Assembly: GCF_021290965.1 (NCBI RefSeq)
Contig: NZ_JAJOYT010000003.1
Location: 124,001 to 188,000, forward strand
Direction of reading: 5' to 3'
DNA length: 64,000 bases
From: Rheinheimera faecalis
Lineage (GTDB): Bacteria; Pseudomonadota; Gammaproteobacteria; Enterobacterales; Alteromonadaceae
Part shown: in pieces, positions 46,173-55,639 of the stretch
How the letters are laid out: each line of letters starts with the position of its first letter
Position numbering within the stretch: position 1 is the first letter of the stretch
The notes under the pieces: model-generated
Seen by the model: the letters and a program-made list of their open reading frames with translations, nothing else
Databases searched by the model: none
Told to the model about the DNA's origin: nothing
Program-made: the position numbers and the translations under genes

Positions 46173-47588
46173 TTAATCGGCTGACGTGTTACTGTTCTGC
46201 CAGCCACCGCCGAGCACTTTATACAAACTAATCTGGCTGGCAAGTAAAGCTTGCTGACCGCTGATTAATTGTTGTTGTGCGCTGTACCAGGAACGCTGAG
46301 CGTCCAGTACCTGCAGATAACTGTCAGCACCTTGTTTAAAGCGTGCTTCGGATAACAGAAAGCTTTGCTGATTACTGTTAGCCAGATCCTGCTTAGCCTG
46401 CAACTGCGCCGCATAACCTTCACGATCCGCTAAGCCATCAGACACTTCGCGAAAGGCTTGCTGGATTTTTTGCTGATAAGTCACCAGTGCGACTTGCTGC
46501 TGTGCTTCGGCCACCTCTAAATTGGCTTGAGTACGACCCATATTAAAGATAGGCAGGTTGATGGATGGAATAAAACTCCAGCTGCCTGAGCCACCTTTAA
46601 ACAGATTATCCAGTTCAGCCGAGGCTGAGCCCGCATTGGCCGTTAAGCTGATGCTGGGGAAAAAAGCCGCTTTGGCTATGCCTATATTGGCGTTGGCGGC
46701 CAATAAGTCATGTTCTGCCGCTTTTAAATCTGGTCGTTGTTGCAATAAATCAGAAGGTAAACCCGCTGGTAATTCAGGTAACTGCAGCAGTTTGCTTAGC
46801 GGTTGATCTGGCAGTAGATCGTCTGATACTTGTGATCCAGTTAACAGATCCAAGGCATTTTTATCCCGTTGCAGCAGACGCTGATAGCGGGCTATATCCA
46901 CTTTGGCTGTCGCTACAGTACTTTTAACTTGCTGCAGTGTTAAAGCTGAAGCAGCACCTAAGTTGTAGCTCTGCTCGGTCAGTTCCAGCGTTTTTTGCTG
47001 GCTGTGCAAGGTATGAGCTGCCAGTTCCAGCAACTGCTGATCGGCCGCATAAGTGAGCCAGGCATTGGCGAGCTCGGCCACCAGACTTATCTGGCTGCTT
47101 AATTGCGCCTGCTCTGTTGAATACAGCTGCTGCAAGGCTTGTTCTGACTGATTGCGCACTTTGCCCCAGAAATCCAGCTCGTACGAGGTGATACCCACAG
47201 TCGCGCTGTACTGCTGATTGATTTGCGCATTGCCAGTGCCGGTTAAGTCGGCCGGTAAACGCTGGCGTGTGCCTGACGCATTTAAATCCAAAGACGGATA
47301 CAAGGCCGAGTCTTCAATCTGATACAAAGCTCGGACCCGCTGCACATTCAGTGCAGCGATTTGTAAGTCTTTGTTGTTCGCAAGGCTGAGCTCTATCAGC
47401 TGTTGCAGCTTAGGGTTACTGAAAAACTGTTGCCAATGCAGCTCTGCCGCTTTGGTGCCAGAACCTTGTGCAGCTGATGCGTAAGCATCAGGTACAGGCA
47501 GTTCAATAGCTTGTTGTTCTGGCGCCAGTTGACAGGCACTTAATACCAAAACGGCCAGAGTGCTTAAACTTAATGTTTTTAATTTCAT
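46173..47588 (-). CDS. outer-membrane efflux lipoprotein, OprM/TolC family
   Basis: Outer-membrane channel of the RND pump. Starts at the ATG 47588 (GGAG site), which overlaps the pump gene stop by four bases. It has a lipoprotein signal (LAVLVLSAC), two long helical hairpins and the typical repeated [20 protein letters not shown] with [15 protein letters not shown]. The 471-residue length fits the NodT/OprM family. Confidence 0.93.
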   Translation of the reverse strand: MKLKTLSLSTLAVLVLSACQLAPEQQAIELPVPDAYASAAQGSGTKAAELHWQQFFSNPKLQQLIELSLANNKDLQIAALNVQRVRALYQIEDSALYPSLDLNASGTRQRLPADLTGTGNAQINQQYSATVGITSYELDFWGKVRNQSEQALQQLYSTEQAQLSSQISLVAELANAWLTYAADQQLLELAAHTLHSQQKTLELTEQSYNLGAASALTLQQVKSTVATAKVDIARYQRLLQRDKNALDLLTGSQVSDDLLPDQPLSKLLQLPELPAGLPSDLLQQRPDLKAAEHDLLAANANIGIAKAAFFPSISLTANAGSASAELDNLFKGGSGSWSFIPSINLPIFNMGRTQANLEVAEAQQQVALVTYQQKIQQAFREVSDGLADREGYAAQLQAKQDLANSNQQSFLLSEARFKQGADSYLQVLDAQRSWYSAQQQLISGQQALLASQISLYKVLGGGWQNSNTSAD

Positions 47589-50500
47589 TCTGCTTTCTCC
47601 TGTGCTGCTATATGTTTGCCAGGGAATACACGGCGAACCAGCACAAAAAACATCGGCACAAAGATCACGGCCAGAATAGACGAAGCTAAAGTACCGCCTA
47701 TCACTGAAATGCCCAGAGCATTCTGAGCTCCTGAACCTGCACTGGAGGCTATAGCCAGCGGCAATACGCCACAAATAAAGGCCATGGACGTCATTAAGAT
47801 AGGGCGCAGACGCAAACGCACTGCTTCAATGGCTGCTTCCACTAAACCTAAGCCCTGTTCCATGCGATGGATAGCAAACTCCACGATCAAAATGGCGTTT
47901 TTAGAGGCTAAACCTATGGTGGTTAATAAACCCACCTGCAGATAGATGTCGTTTGACAGGTTGGCAACAAGAGCAGCCAGGGCAGCACCAAATACACCCA
48001 GTGGTACTATCATCATGACAGCTGCAGGTACAGACCAGCTTTCGTACAAGGCTGCTAAACACAGGAACACCACCAGCAGAGATAAGGCGTAGAGTAAAGG
48101 TGCCTGACCACCACTTAAACGCTCCTCGTAAGAGATACCTGTCCACTCATAAGCAAAACCCGGTGGTAACTGTTTGGCCAGTTTTTCCATTTCATCCATA
48201 GCCTGACCAGTACTGTAACCAGGCGCTGCAGCGCCCTGAATTTCCATAGAGGAGAAGCCGTTGTAACGCTCCAGGCGAGGAGAGCCGTAGGTCCAGTGTG
48301 AGCTGGCAAAGGCTGAGAATGGCACCATCTCACCCTGACTATTGCGCACATACCATTTGGTTAAGTCCTCTGGCACCATACGGCTGTCCGGAGTACCTTG
48401 CAGATAAACTTTTTTCACCCGGCCGCGGTCAATAAAATCATTAACGTAACTGCTACCCCAGGCTGTAGCCAGCGTACTGTTGATATCGGCCTGGCTGACG
48501 CTTAAAGCTTCAGCTTTGGCTAAGTCGATGTCCAGTTTCAGCTCAGGCATATCTTCCTGACCATTTGGACGCACACCAGCTAGTACCGGGCTTTGAGCGG
48601 CCATCCCCAATAATTGGTTACGGGCAGCCAGTAACTGGTCGTGACCTAAGCCAGCTCTGTCCTGTAAATGCAGGTTAAAGCCGTTGGCCGTACCCAGCTC
48701 TACCACTGCTGGTGGCGGGAAGGCGAACACAAAAGCTTCTTTGATGGTGGAGAAATAGCCCATGGCTTTGCCTGCTACTGCTCCTACAGATAAGTCGTCA
48801 CGCTGACGCTCATCCCAGTGTTTTAAGTTTACAAAACCTAAAGCTGCATTTTGGCCTGAACCTGCAAAACTAAAGCCAGTGACGGTGAAAATAGATTTCA
48901 CGGCTTCACCTTGTTCTTGCAGGAAATGGTGTTCCATTTTCTCTACAACTTTCAGGGTTTGTTCTGTGGTTGAACCTGCTGGCAGCACCACCTGGTTAAA
49001 CAAAATACCCTGATCTTCGTCTGGTAAAAAGGCTGAAGGCAACTGACTGAAAATAAATACCATACCGCCAACAATCAATGCATAACCCAACAAGTAGCGT
49101 TTGCTTTGCTTGATCATACGACCGACAAAACTCTGTGCGCCTTGATTGGTTTTATCAAAACCACGGTTAAAGCCAGAGAAAAACTTACCTAAGACAGAGC
49201 TGTCATCATGCACATGGCTTGGCTTTAATAAAGTGGCACATAAAGCTGGTGTCAAAATTAAAGCCACCAGTACCGACAGAGCCATAGCTGAGACCAGAGT
49301 GATAGAGAACTGGCGGTAAATCACGCCGGTAGAGCCACCAAAAAACGCCATAGGCACAAACACAGCTGACAGCACCATGGCGATACCAACCAGCGCACCT
49401 TTGATTTCGTCCATCGATTTACGGGTAGCTTCCAGTGGCGACAAACCTTCTTCGGTCATCACCCTCTCGACGTTTTCGACCACTACTATAGCGTCATCCA
49501 CCAGTAGACCTATGGCCAGCACCATTGCAAACATGGTCAGGGTATTAATGGAGTAACCAAAAGCCGATAAAATAGCAAAGGTACCCAGCAAAACCACAGG
49601 CACAGCTATGGTAGGAATTAAAGTGGCGCGGAAATTTTGCAGGAACAGATACATTACAAAAAATACCAGCACTACAGCTTCAATTAAGGTGCTGACTACT
49701 TTTTCAATAGATAAAGAAACAAAAGGTGTAGTGTCGTAAGGCACCACAGACTTTAAGCCTGCAGGAAAAAAGGGTTCCAGGTCGGCCAAGGCTTTTTTCA
49801 CGCCTGCCGCTGTTTCCAACGCATTGGCACCACTGGCCAGTTTGACACCTAAACCAGAAGCAGGTTTGCCGTTAAAACGGGCTACAACACCGTAGTTTTC
49901 ACCACCCAGCTCAACTTTAGCTACATCAGCTAAGCGCACTACTGAACCGTCACTGTTGGTTTTCACCAGAATCTGACGGAACTGCTCCGGCGTTTGCAGA
50001 CGGCTTTGGGCAGTGACTGTCGCATTCAGTTGCTGGCCTTCAATAGCGGGCATACCACCTAACTGACCTGCAGACACCTGAGCATTCTGTGCACTAATAG
50101 CTGCACTGATATCGGCAGTCGTCAGCTTATAATTTTGCAGTTTTGCCGGGTCTAACCAGATACGCATAGCGTACTGAGAACCAAACAGCTGTACTTCACC
50201 TACACCATTAACACGCGAAATAATGTCCTGCACGTTTGATGCGACATAATCACCTATGTCGATGTTGCTCATGCTGCCGTCTTCAGACACAAAACCTGCG
50301 ACTAACAGGAAGTTACGTGCTGATTTAGCTACAGAGACACCCTGACGCTGAACTTCCTGCGGTAACAGAGGAGTGGCAAGCGCCAGTTTGTTCTGCACCT
50401 GAACCTGAGCTATATCCGGGTTGGTATCGGCACTGAAAGTTAAGGTTAAAGTCACAGAACCATTGGATTCAGAAGTGGATGACATATACATCAGGCCATC

Positions 50501-50716
50501 CAGACCTTTCATTTTCTGCTCTATAACCTGGGTGACTGTATCTTCCAGAGTACGGGCAGAAGCACCAGGATAGCTGGCGCTGACGCTGATAGCAGGTGGT
50601 GCTATCGATGGATATTGTGCTATTGGCAAAGTGTTGATGGCTAATATACCTGCCAGCATCACCACTATGGCCAACACCCAGGCAAAAATCGGCCTGTCGA
50701 TAAAAAATCGTGACAT
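47585..50716 (-). CDS. RND (HAE1) multidrug efflux transporter, AcrB/MexB-like
   Basis: Inner-membrane proton-driven pump of 1043 residues, with twelve membrane helices and two large periplasmic loops. The start [17 protein letters not shown] is family-typical. The proton-relay aspartate pair is in [18 protein letters not shown] and the lysine in [13 protein letters not shown]. It lies between the adaptor (18-bp gap) and the outer-membrane channel (4-bp overlap), making a complete tripartite operon. Substrates cannot be read from the sequence. Confidence 0.95.
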   Translation of the reverse strand: MSRFFIDRPIFAWVLAIVVMLAGILAINTLPIAQYPSIAPPAISVSASYPGASARTLEDTVTQVIEQKMKGLDGLMYMSSTSESNGSVTLTLTFSADTNPDIAQVQVQNKLALATPLLPQEVQRQGVSVAKSARNFLLVAGFVSEDGSMSNIDIGDYVASNVQDIISRVNGVGEVQLFGSQYAMRIWLDPAKLQNYKLTTADISAAISAQNAQVSAGQLGGMPAIEGQQLNATVTAQSRLQTPEQFRQILVKTNSDGSVVRLADVAKVELGGENYGVVARFNGKPASGLGVKLASGANALETAAGVKKALADLEPFFPAGLKSVVPYDTTPFVSLSIEKVVSTLIEAVVLVFFVMYLFLQNFRATLIPTIAVPVVLLGTFAILSAFGYSINTLTMFAMVLAIGLLVDDAIVVVENVERVMTEEGLSPLEATRKSMDEIKGALVGIAMVLSAVFVPMAFFGGSTGVIYRQFSITLVSAMALSVLVALILTPALCATLLKPSHVHDDSSVLGKFFSGFNRGFDKTNQGAQSFVGRMIKQSKRYLLGYALIVGGMVFIFSQLPSAFLPDEDQGILFNQVVLPAGSTTEQTLKVVEKMEHHFLQEQGEAVKSIFTVTGFSFAGSGQNAALGFVNLKHWDERQRDDLSVGAVAGKAMGYFSTIKEAFVFAFPPPAVVELGTANGFNLHLQDRAGLGHDQLLAARNQLLGMAAQSPVLAGVRPNGQEDMPELKLDIDLAKAEALSVSQADINSTLATAWGSSYVNDFIDRGRVKKVYLQGTPDSRMVPEDLTKWYVRNSQGEMVPFSAFASSHWTYGSPRLERYNGFSSMEIQGAAAPGYSTGQAMDEMEKLAKQLPPGFAYEWTGISYEERLSGGQAPLLYALSLLVVFLCLAALYESWSVPAAVMMIVPLGVFGAALAALVANLSNDIYLQVGLLTTIGLASKNAILIVEFAIHRMEQGLGLVEAAIEAVRLRLRPILMTSMAFICGVLPLAIASSAGSGAQNALGISVIGGTLASSILAVIFVPMFFVLVRRVFPGKHIAAQEKAE

Positions 50717-50734
50717 CAGGATTCTCCGTTGGCT

Positions 50735-51898
50735 TTACTGTGAGTTGGCTTGAGCAGCTGCATCGGTCGGAACAGCCTGCACTGGTGCACCAGGACGTAT
50801 TTTCTGTAAGCCTTCAATAATCAGTTGATCACCGGCATTTAAGCCGCTGCTGACCAGCCAGTCTGAACCTATAGTGCGGTCGGCTTGTAAAATACGGGCT
50901 TCTACTTTGCCTTCTTTACCAATCACCATGGCTGTAGCTTCACCTTTGCTGTTACGGCTGATACCACGTTGTGGTGCCAGAATAGCGTTGGCTTTTATCC
51001 CTTCAACGACTTCAGCCCGCACATACATACCTGGTAGCAGTAACTTTTCAGGGTTAGGAAATTGTGCTCTTAAGGTGACAGAACCAGTGCCCGGATCCAC
51101 AGTCACTTCCGAAAATTGCAAAGTACCTTTGTGTGGATAAACAGAGCCGTCTTCCATTTTCAGCTCAACGACGGTTTGAATGGCAGCATCAGAACCTAAA
51201 GCACCGGATGCCAGCGCTTTTTTCAGTTGTAGTAACTCGTTGCTCGACTGCGTCAGGTCGACATAAATTGGATCCAACTGGGTCACAGTCGCTAAAGCTG
51301 TCGTTTGATTGGCGCTGACTAAAGCACCTGCTGTCACTGCAGACTTACTGATCTGGCCGCTGATAGGAGATAAAACTTTGCTGTAGTTCAGATTAATCTG
51401 GGCTGTTTTCAGCTGAGCCTGAGCTGTCAGTAAATCGGCCTGAGCTTGTTTATAGCTGGCGTCCGCTTCATCAAACTCCTGCTGACTGACAGCTTTAATT
51501 TTTAACAATTCGGTATAGCGGCTGGCTTTAGATTTGCTGCTGGCAATGCTGGCCTGAGCGCGGGCAACCGCTGCTTTAGCGCTTGAAAGCTGTGCGTCAA
51601 AACTGGCAGGGTCGATTTGATACAAAGCCTGACCTGCTTTTACTTCACCACCTTCGGTAAATAAACGTTGCAGCACTATGCCGTCGACCTGAGGGCGGAT
51701 TTCGGCAATTTGTGAGGCGGCAACACGGCCTGGTAATTCTTTGGTCAGGGTAACGGCCTGACTTTTCAGTGTGACTACACCCACAGGCATGGCCTGAGCC
51801 GCAGGAGCTGAGGCTTGTTGAGCCTGGCCACAACCGGCCAAAGCAACAGAGCCCGCCAGGGCAGATAGGGCAAAAAATACAATGCGGGAACGCTGCAT
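50735..51898 (-). CDS. RND efflux periplasmic adaptor lipoprotein, MexA/AcrA-like
   Basis: Membrane-fusion protein that joins pump and channel. It has a lipoprotein signal (SVALAGC), a beta-barrel/lipoyl half (EIRPQVDGIVLQRLFTEGG with QALYQIDPASFDA), and a coiled-coil hairpin. The ATG at 51898 is chosen for its GGAG site; a second ATG five codons upstream at 51913 has none. The product is 387 residues. It is the first gene of the operon, with a palindromic operator just upstream. Confidence 0.93.
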   Translation of the reverse strand: MQRSRIVFFALSALAGSVALAGCGQAQQASAPAAQAMPVGVVTLKSQAVTLTKELPGRVAASQIAEIRPQVDGIVLQRLFTEGGEVKAGQALYQIDPASFDAQLSSAKAAVARAQASIASSKSKASRYTELLKIKAVSQQEFDEADASYKQAQADLLTAQAQLKTAQINLNYSKVLSPISGQISKSAVTAGALVSANQTTALATVTQLDPIYVDLTQSSNELLQLKKALASGALGSDAAIQTVVELKMEDGSVYPHKGTLQFSEVTVDPGTGSVTLRAQFPNPEKLLLPGMYVRAEVVEGIKANAILAPQRGISRNSKGEATAMVIGKEGKVEARILQADRTIGSDWLVSSGLNAGDQLIIEGLQKIRPGAPVQAVPTDAAAQANSQ

Positions 51899-51913
51899 GT
51901 TTAAAATCTCCAT

Positions 51914-51935
51914 TTAGAGTGAACGTTCATTCTAA
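51914..51935 (-). promoter_or_regulatory. palindromic operator upstream of the RND operon
   Basis: Eleven-base arms TTAGAATGAAC and GTTCACTCTAA pair with one mismatch, forming a 22-bp operator. A TAGAAT -10-like element lies inside it on the minus strand. The centre TGAACGTTCA is a form seen in many TetR operators, so the likely binder is the TetR protein encoded at the operon's end. Confidence 0.7.
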
Positions 51936-52023
51936 GTTAATTGGTTGGATTTTTCCAGCTTGATTTGTCGCCGTTTTATGGGCTTTGGTCGTTATCGGAA
52001 CTACAAAGAGGCAGTGACTGACC

Positions 52024-52037
52024 TTGTTTCAGATCAA
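52024..52037 (+). promoter_or_regulatory. FNR/Anr-like box upstream of hemN
   Basis: TTGTT-TCAG-ATCAA differs from the FNR consensus (TTGAT-N4-ATCAA) by one base. A TTTAAA -10-like element at 52058-52063 would place the box near -40, the usual position for FNR activation. Anaerobic induction of hemN is known in enterobacteria and pseudomonads. Confidence 0.55.
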
Positions 52038-52101
52038 AGCAGGTAAAAAGCCGATGCTTTAAACTGCTGCCACCTTTGACGGGATAACAGAGAAAAGTTC
52101 A

Positions 52102-53463
52102 ATGCAGGTGTTATGGTCAGCTGAGTTAATACAGAAGTATTCGGTGAATGGTCCCCGTTATACATCGTACCCAACGGCTTTATCTTTACAGCCTGATTTT
52201 CCTTCATCTGCTGTACAGGCGGCTTTGGCCAATTCAGCTTCAGAGCTGTGTTTGTACCTGCATATCCCGTTTTGCCAACAGCTGTGTTATTACTGCGGCT
52301 GTAACAAAATAGTGACCCGCCATAGTGAAAAAGCAGATGTGTATCTACAAAGCCTGGCCAGGGAAATGGCGCTGTATCAGCCGTTACTTTCAGATAAAAC
52401 CATTTCTCAGCTGCATTTAGGTGGCGGTACTCCTACTTTTTTAACACAAGATCAGTTATCCAGGCTTATGCAGTTACTCAGACAACATTTTGTATTTAAA
52501 GCCGATGCTGAACTTTCGATAGAAATAGACCCACGCAGTTGTAGTCTGGAAAAGCTGGCTCATTTACGCCAACTGGGTTTTAGCCGGGTTAGTTTTGGTG
52601 TGCAGGACTTTGACGAGCAAGTGCAAATCACCATTAACAGAGTGCAAAGCGAAGAGCTGGTTCAGGCTTTGGTGCTGGAAGCCAGGCGTTTAGGATTTAG
52701 CTCTATTAATCTGGATTTGGTGTACGGCTTACCTTACCAAAGACCGGAGCGATTTTTACAGACGCTGCAAAGCGTCCTGCAGCTTGATCCTGACCGAGTG
52801 TCGTTATTCAGTTATGCCCATATGCCCACCCGTTTTGCCGCCCAGCGCAAAATTCCTACCCAAAGCCTGCCGCAGGCTGAAGATAAGCTGGCTTTGTTGC
52901 AACTGGCTATCAAAGAGTTCAGTGAAGCTGGCTATCAATGTATTGGTATGGATCATTTCGCCAAAACCACAGACTCTTTAGCCATAGCCCAGCAACAAGG
53001 TAAATTACAGCGTAATTTTCAGGGCTACACCACAGCAGGGCAAGACGCTCTGATTGGCTTGGGTGTGTCGTCTATTAGTCAGGTCAATGGTGTGATCTGG
53101 CAAAACCAAAAAGAACTGCAAGATTATCAGCAACAGCTTTCTGCCGGACAATTGCCACTGGAGCGGGGTTTTAGTTTAAGTCAGGATGATAAAATCCGCG
53201 CCGCATTAATCAGCCAACTGATTTGCCATTTTGAATTAGATATTCCGGCCTTTTGCCAGCGCTTTGCTATACAGGATTTCTGGCGTTATTTCGCCGATGC
53301 CTTACCTAAGCTCGACCCATTGATTTCCGATAGTTTAGTAGTCTGTTCTGACACTTTGATTCAGGTCACTCCCTTAGGTCGGTTATTGGTGCGTTTGGTT
53401 TGTGCCAGTTTTGACCGTTACCTGCATCAGGCCAATAGCTTGAGTTATTCCAAAGTGGTTTGA
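52102..53463 (+). CDS. hemN: oxygen-independent coproporphyrinogen III oxidase
   Basis: Radical SAM enzyme of heme synthesis under low oxygen. The cluster motif lies in FCQQLCYYCGC, with cysteines 58, 62 and 65 (C-x3-C-x2-C) and Cys67. The HLGGGTPTFL and GCSYDLVYGLPYQ-like stretches (here NLDLVYGLPYQRP) are typical of HemN rather than HemW. The 453-residue length and PRYTSYPTA start also fit HemN. It is controlled by an FNR-like box about 65 bases upstream. Confidence 0.95.
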   Translation: MQVLWSAELIQKYSVNGPRYTSYPTALSLQPDFPSSAVQAALANSASELCLYLHIPFCQQLCYYCGCNKIVTRHSEKADVYLQSLAREMALYQPLLSDKTISQLHLGGGTPTFLTQDQLSRLMQLLRQHFVFKADAELSIEIDPRSCSLEKLAHLRQLGFSRVSFGVQDFDEQVQITINRVQSEELVQALVLEARRLGFSSINLDLVYGLPYQRPERFLQTLQSVLQLDPDRVSLFSYAHMPTRFAAQRKIPTQSLPQAEDKLALLQLAIKEFSEAGYQCIGMDHFAKTTDSLAIAQQQGKLQRNFQGYTTAGQDALIGLGVSSISQVNGVIWQNQKELQDYQQQLSAGQLPLERGFSLSQDDKIRAALISQLICHFELDIPAFCQRFAIQDFWRYFADALPKLDPLISDSLVVCSDTLIQVTPLGRLLVRLVCASFDRYLHQANSLSYSKVV

Positions 53464-53548
53464 TCCAACGCAAAACTCAGATAAAAGCAGGCGCTATGAT
53501 GCGCCTGTTCCATTTTAACGATTATTTTAATGTCCTGTGGATTTCCCA

Positions 53549-54877
53549 ATGAATGCTCCTGAACTTTTATCCCCTGCCGGCAGTTTAAAAGCTATGCGTA
53601 TGGCTTTTGCTTATGGCGCTGATGCTGTGTATGCCGGTCAGCCGCGTTTTAGTTTGCGGGTGCGCAATAACGAATTTGATCTTGAAACTCTGGCCATTGG
53701 TATTAAGGAAGCTCATCAGCAGGGCAAAAAGTTTTATCTGGTGGTTAATATTGCGCCACATAACAGTAAGTTACAGCGTTTTGTTGAAGATATGACGCCT
53801 GCGATAGAGTTGGGGCCTGATGCACTTATTGTGTCTGACCCCGGTGTGGTATTTTTATTACGCCAACATTTCCCTCAAATGCCGCTGCATTTGTCGGTGC
53901 AGGCCAACACAGTCAATTGGGCCGCTGTATTGTTTTGGCAACAACAAGGCATAGAAAGGGTGATTTTATCCCGCGAGCTGGCGCTGGAAGAAATAGCGAA
54001 AATCCGCGAAAAAGTGCCACAGATGGAGCTGGAAGTCTTTGTGCACGGTGCTTTGTGCATGGCCTATTCAGGCCGTTGCTTATTGTCTGGCTATATCAAT
54101 AAACGCGATCCGAATCAGGGCGCCTGCACCAATGCCTGTCGCTGGTCTTATCAAAGCCATGAAGCACAAGCCGATGAAGTAGGGCAATACAAGCCTGTTA
54201 TTTCGCCATTAGCTCCACCTGTGTTGGTGGAAGAACAAGGGAGGCCCGGCGAGCTGATGTTGCTGGATGAAGACGAGCATGGCAGTTATATCTTTAACTC
54301 TAAAGATTTACGCGCGGTACAGCATGTGCCGGCTTTGACTGCTATGGGCGTGCATTCACTGAAAATAGAAGGCCGTACCAAGTCACCTTATTATGTGGCC
54401 CGCACAGCGCATGTCTATCGTAAAGCCATAGATGATGCGATGGCGGGCAAAAGTTTTGATTTTGATTTGCTACAGCAACTGAACGGTATGGCGAACCGCG
54501 GTTTTACCGAAGGCTTTTTGCGCCGTCATGTGCCAACTGATTTGCAAAATTACCAGACCAGCCATAGCGAAGGTGAGCAGTTACTGGTGGGGGAATTCAG
54601 CGGTGAGCTGAATGCTGATGGTCAGGCTATGTTGCAGGTAAAAAACCGTTTTAGCTTTGACGATCAACTGCTGTTGATGACACCACAAGGCATCACAGAG
54701 ATAGAGTCTGTCTTCTATGCAGCAGATGGTCAACAACTGCTGGTTGCACCTGGTTCTGGTTATCAGGTCTGGTTTAAATTGCCTGCAGGTGTAAGTCCGC
54801 ACTATGGCTTTTTGCTGAAGCAACAGAAGGTTCAGGCTAAAGCATCTTGTAGGGAGACTTTATGTCAGTGTGGATAG
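53549..54877 (+). CDS. trhP: tRNA U34 hydroxylation protein TrhP (YegQ, peptidase U32 family)
   Basis: Acts in forming 5-hydroxyuridine at position 34 of tRNAs, using prephenate. It aligns along almost its whole length with E. coli YegQ: start PELLSPAGSLKAMRMAFAYG, GALCMAYSGRCLLSGYINKR, and the NACRW cysteine region. The ATG at 53549 (442 residues) matches the E. coli start better than the GTG four codons upstream. Its end overlaps the next gene, a small ferredoxin, by 16 bases. Confidence 0.94.
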   Translation: MNAPELLSPAGSLKAMRMAFAYGADAVYAGQPRFSLRVRNNEFDLETLAIGIKEAHQQGKKFYLVVNIAPHNSKLQRFVEDMTPAIELGPDALIVSDPGVVFLLRQHFPQMPLHLSVQANTVNWAAVLFWQQQGIERVILSRELALEEIAKIREKVPQMELEVFVHGALCMAYSGRCLLSGYINKRDPNQGACTNACRWSYQSHEAQADEVGQYKPVISPLAPPVLVEEQGRPGELMLLDEDEHGSYIFNSKDLRAVQHVPALTAMGVHSLKIEGRTKSPYYVARTAHVYRKAIDDAMAGKSFDFDLLQQLNGMANRGFTEGFLRRHVPTDLQNYQTSHSEGEQLLVGEFSGELNADGQAMLQVKNRFSFDDQLLLMTPQGITEIESVFYAADGQQLLVAPGSGYQVWFKLPAGVSPHYGFLLKQQKVQAKASCRETLCQCG

Positions 54878-55077
54878 AAGCTATATGTATTAACTGTGAT
54901 CTATGTGTGCCGGAGTGCCCGAATACTGCCATTTATCGTGGCGAGAGCCATTATCAAGCGGATGCGGACTTATGCACTGAATGTGTAGGTTTTTATAACC
55001 AGCCAGCCTGTATAGAAGTTTGTCCGCTGGATTGTATCAAGTACCTTCCGGCCCAGTCTGGACCTGCGGCAATTTAA
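54862..55077 (+). CDS. YfhL-like 2x[4Fe-4S] ferredoxin
   Basis: The 71-residue protein has two cluster motifs: CINCDLCVPECP and CTECVGFYNQPACIEVCP. The second has the longer insertion typical of YfhL-type ferredoxins. Its coding region overlaps trhP by 16 bases, so it is translated with it and may supply electrons or clusters to the tRNA hydroxylation pathway; this is inferred from the overlap. An AGGGAG site lies inside the trhP coding end. Confidence 0.92.
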   Translation: MSVWIEAICINCDLCVPECPNTAIYRGESHYQADADLCTECVGFYNQPACIEVCPLDCIKYLPAQSGPAAI

Positions 55078-55197
55078 TTTATTGATCTGTACTTCTTTTT
55101 CTGTTTTTCTCACTAAACTATTGAAACATAGCCACAAGCACTAAAACGCAGCTGGCTGATTTCAGATGATTTACAGTTGATCGACAGGATGAAGTGA

Positions 55198-55638
55198 ATG
55201 ACAGACCCTTTTATGCGAGCCGCGATAGAACAAGCCAAAAAAAGTTTAGCCGAAGGTGGTATTCCAATAGGTTCAGTGCTGGTGATTGATGGAGAAATTG
55301 TAGGGCGGGGCCACAATCAGCGGGTACAAAAGGGCAGTTGTGTGCTGCATGCGGAAATGGATTGTCTGGAAAACGCCGGTCGTTTAACGGCAAAAGATTA
55401 CAAACGGGCTGTGTTGTATTCCACCTTATCCCCTTGTGATATGTGCAGCGGCACTGTGTTGCTTTATGGCATTCCTAAAGTCGTAGTGGGTGAAAACCGT
55501 ACTTTTCAGGGACCTGAAGGTTATGTCAAAAGCCGTGGGGTTGAACTTATCGTTCAGGACAATGCTGAATGTGTGCAACTGATGCAGGACTTTATTGCCA
55601 CTAAACCAGAGTTATGGAATGAAGATATAGGGGAATAA
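55198..55638 (+). CDS. cytosine deaminase, yeast FCY1 type
   Basis: Zinc-dependent deaminase. The motifs LHAEMDCLE and LSPCDMCSGT bind zinc and carry the catalytic Glu. The match to yeast cytosine deaminase is unusually close in places: GGIPIGSVLV, GRGHNQR, YSTLSPCDMC, and the end WNEDIGE. This suggests cytosine rather than guanine or adenosine tRNA as substrate. It has 146 residues, near the 158 of the yeast enzyme. It lies one base from the next gene, so the two are co-translated. Confidence 0.88.
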   Translation: MTDPFMRAAIEQAKKSLAEGGIPIGSVLVIDGEIVGRGHNQRVQKGSCVLHAEMDCLENAGRLTAKDYKRAVLYSTLSPCDMCSGTVLLYGIPKVVVGENRTFQGPEGYVKSRGVELIVQDNAECVQLMQDFIATKPELWNEDIGE

Positions 55639-55639
55639 C

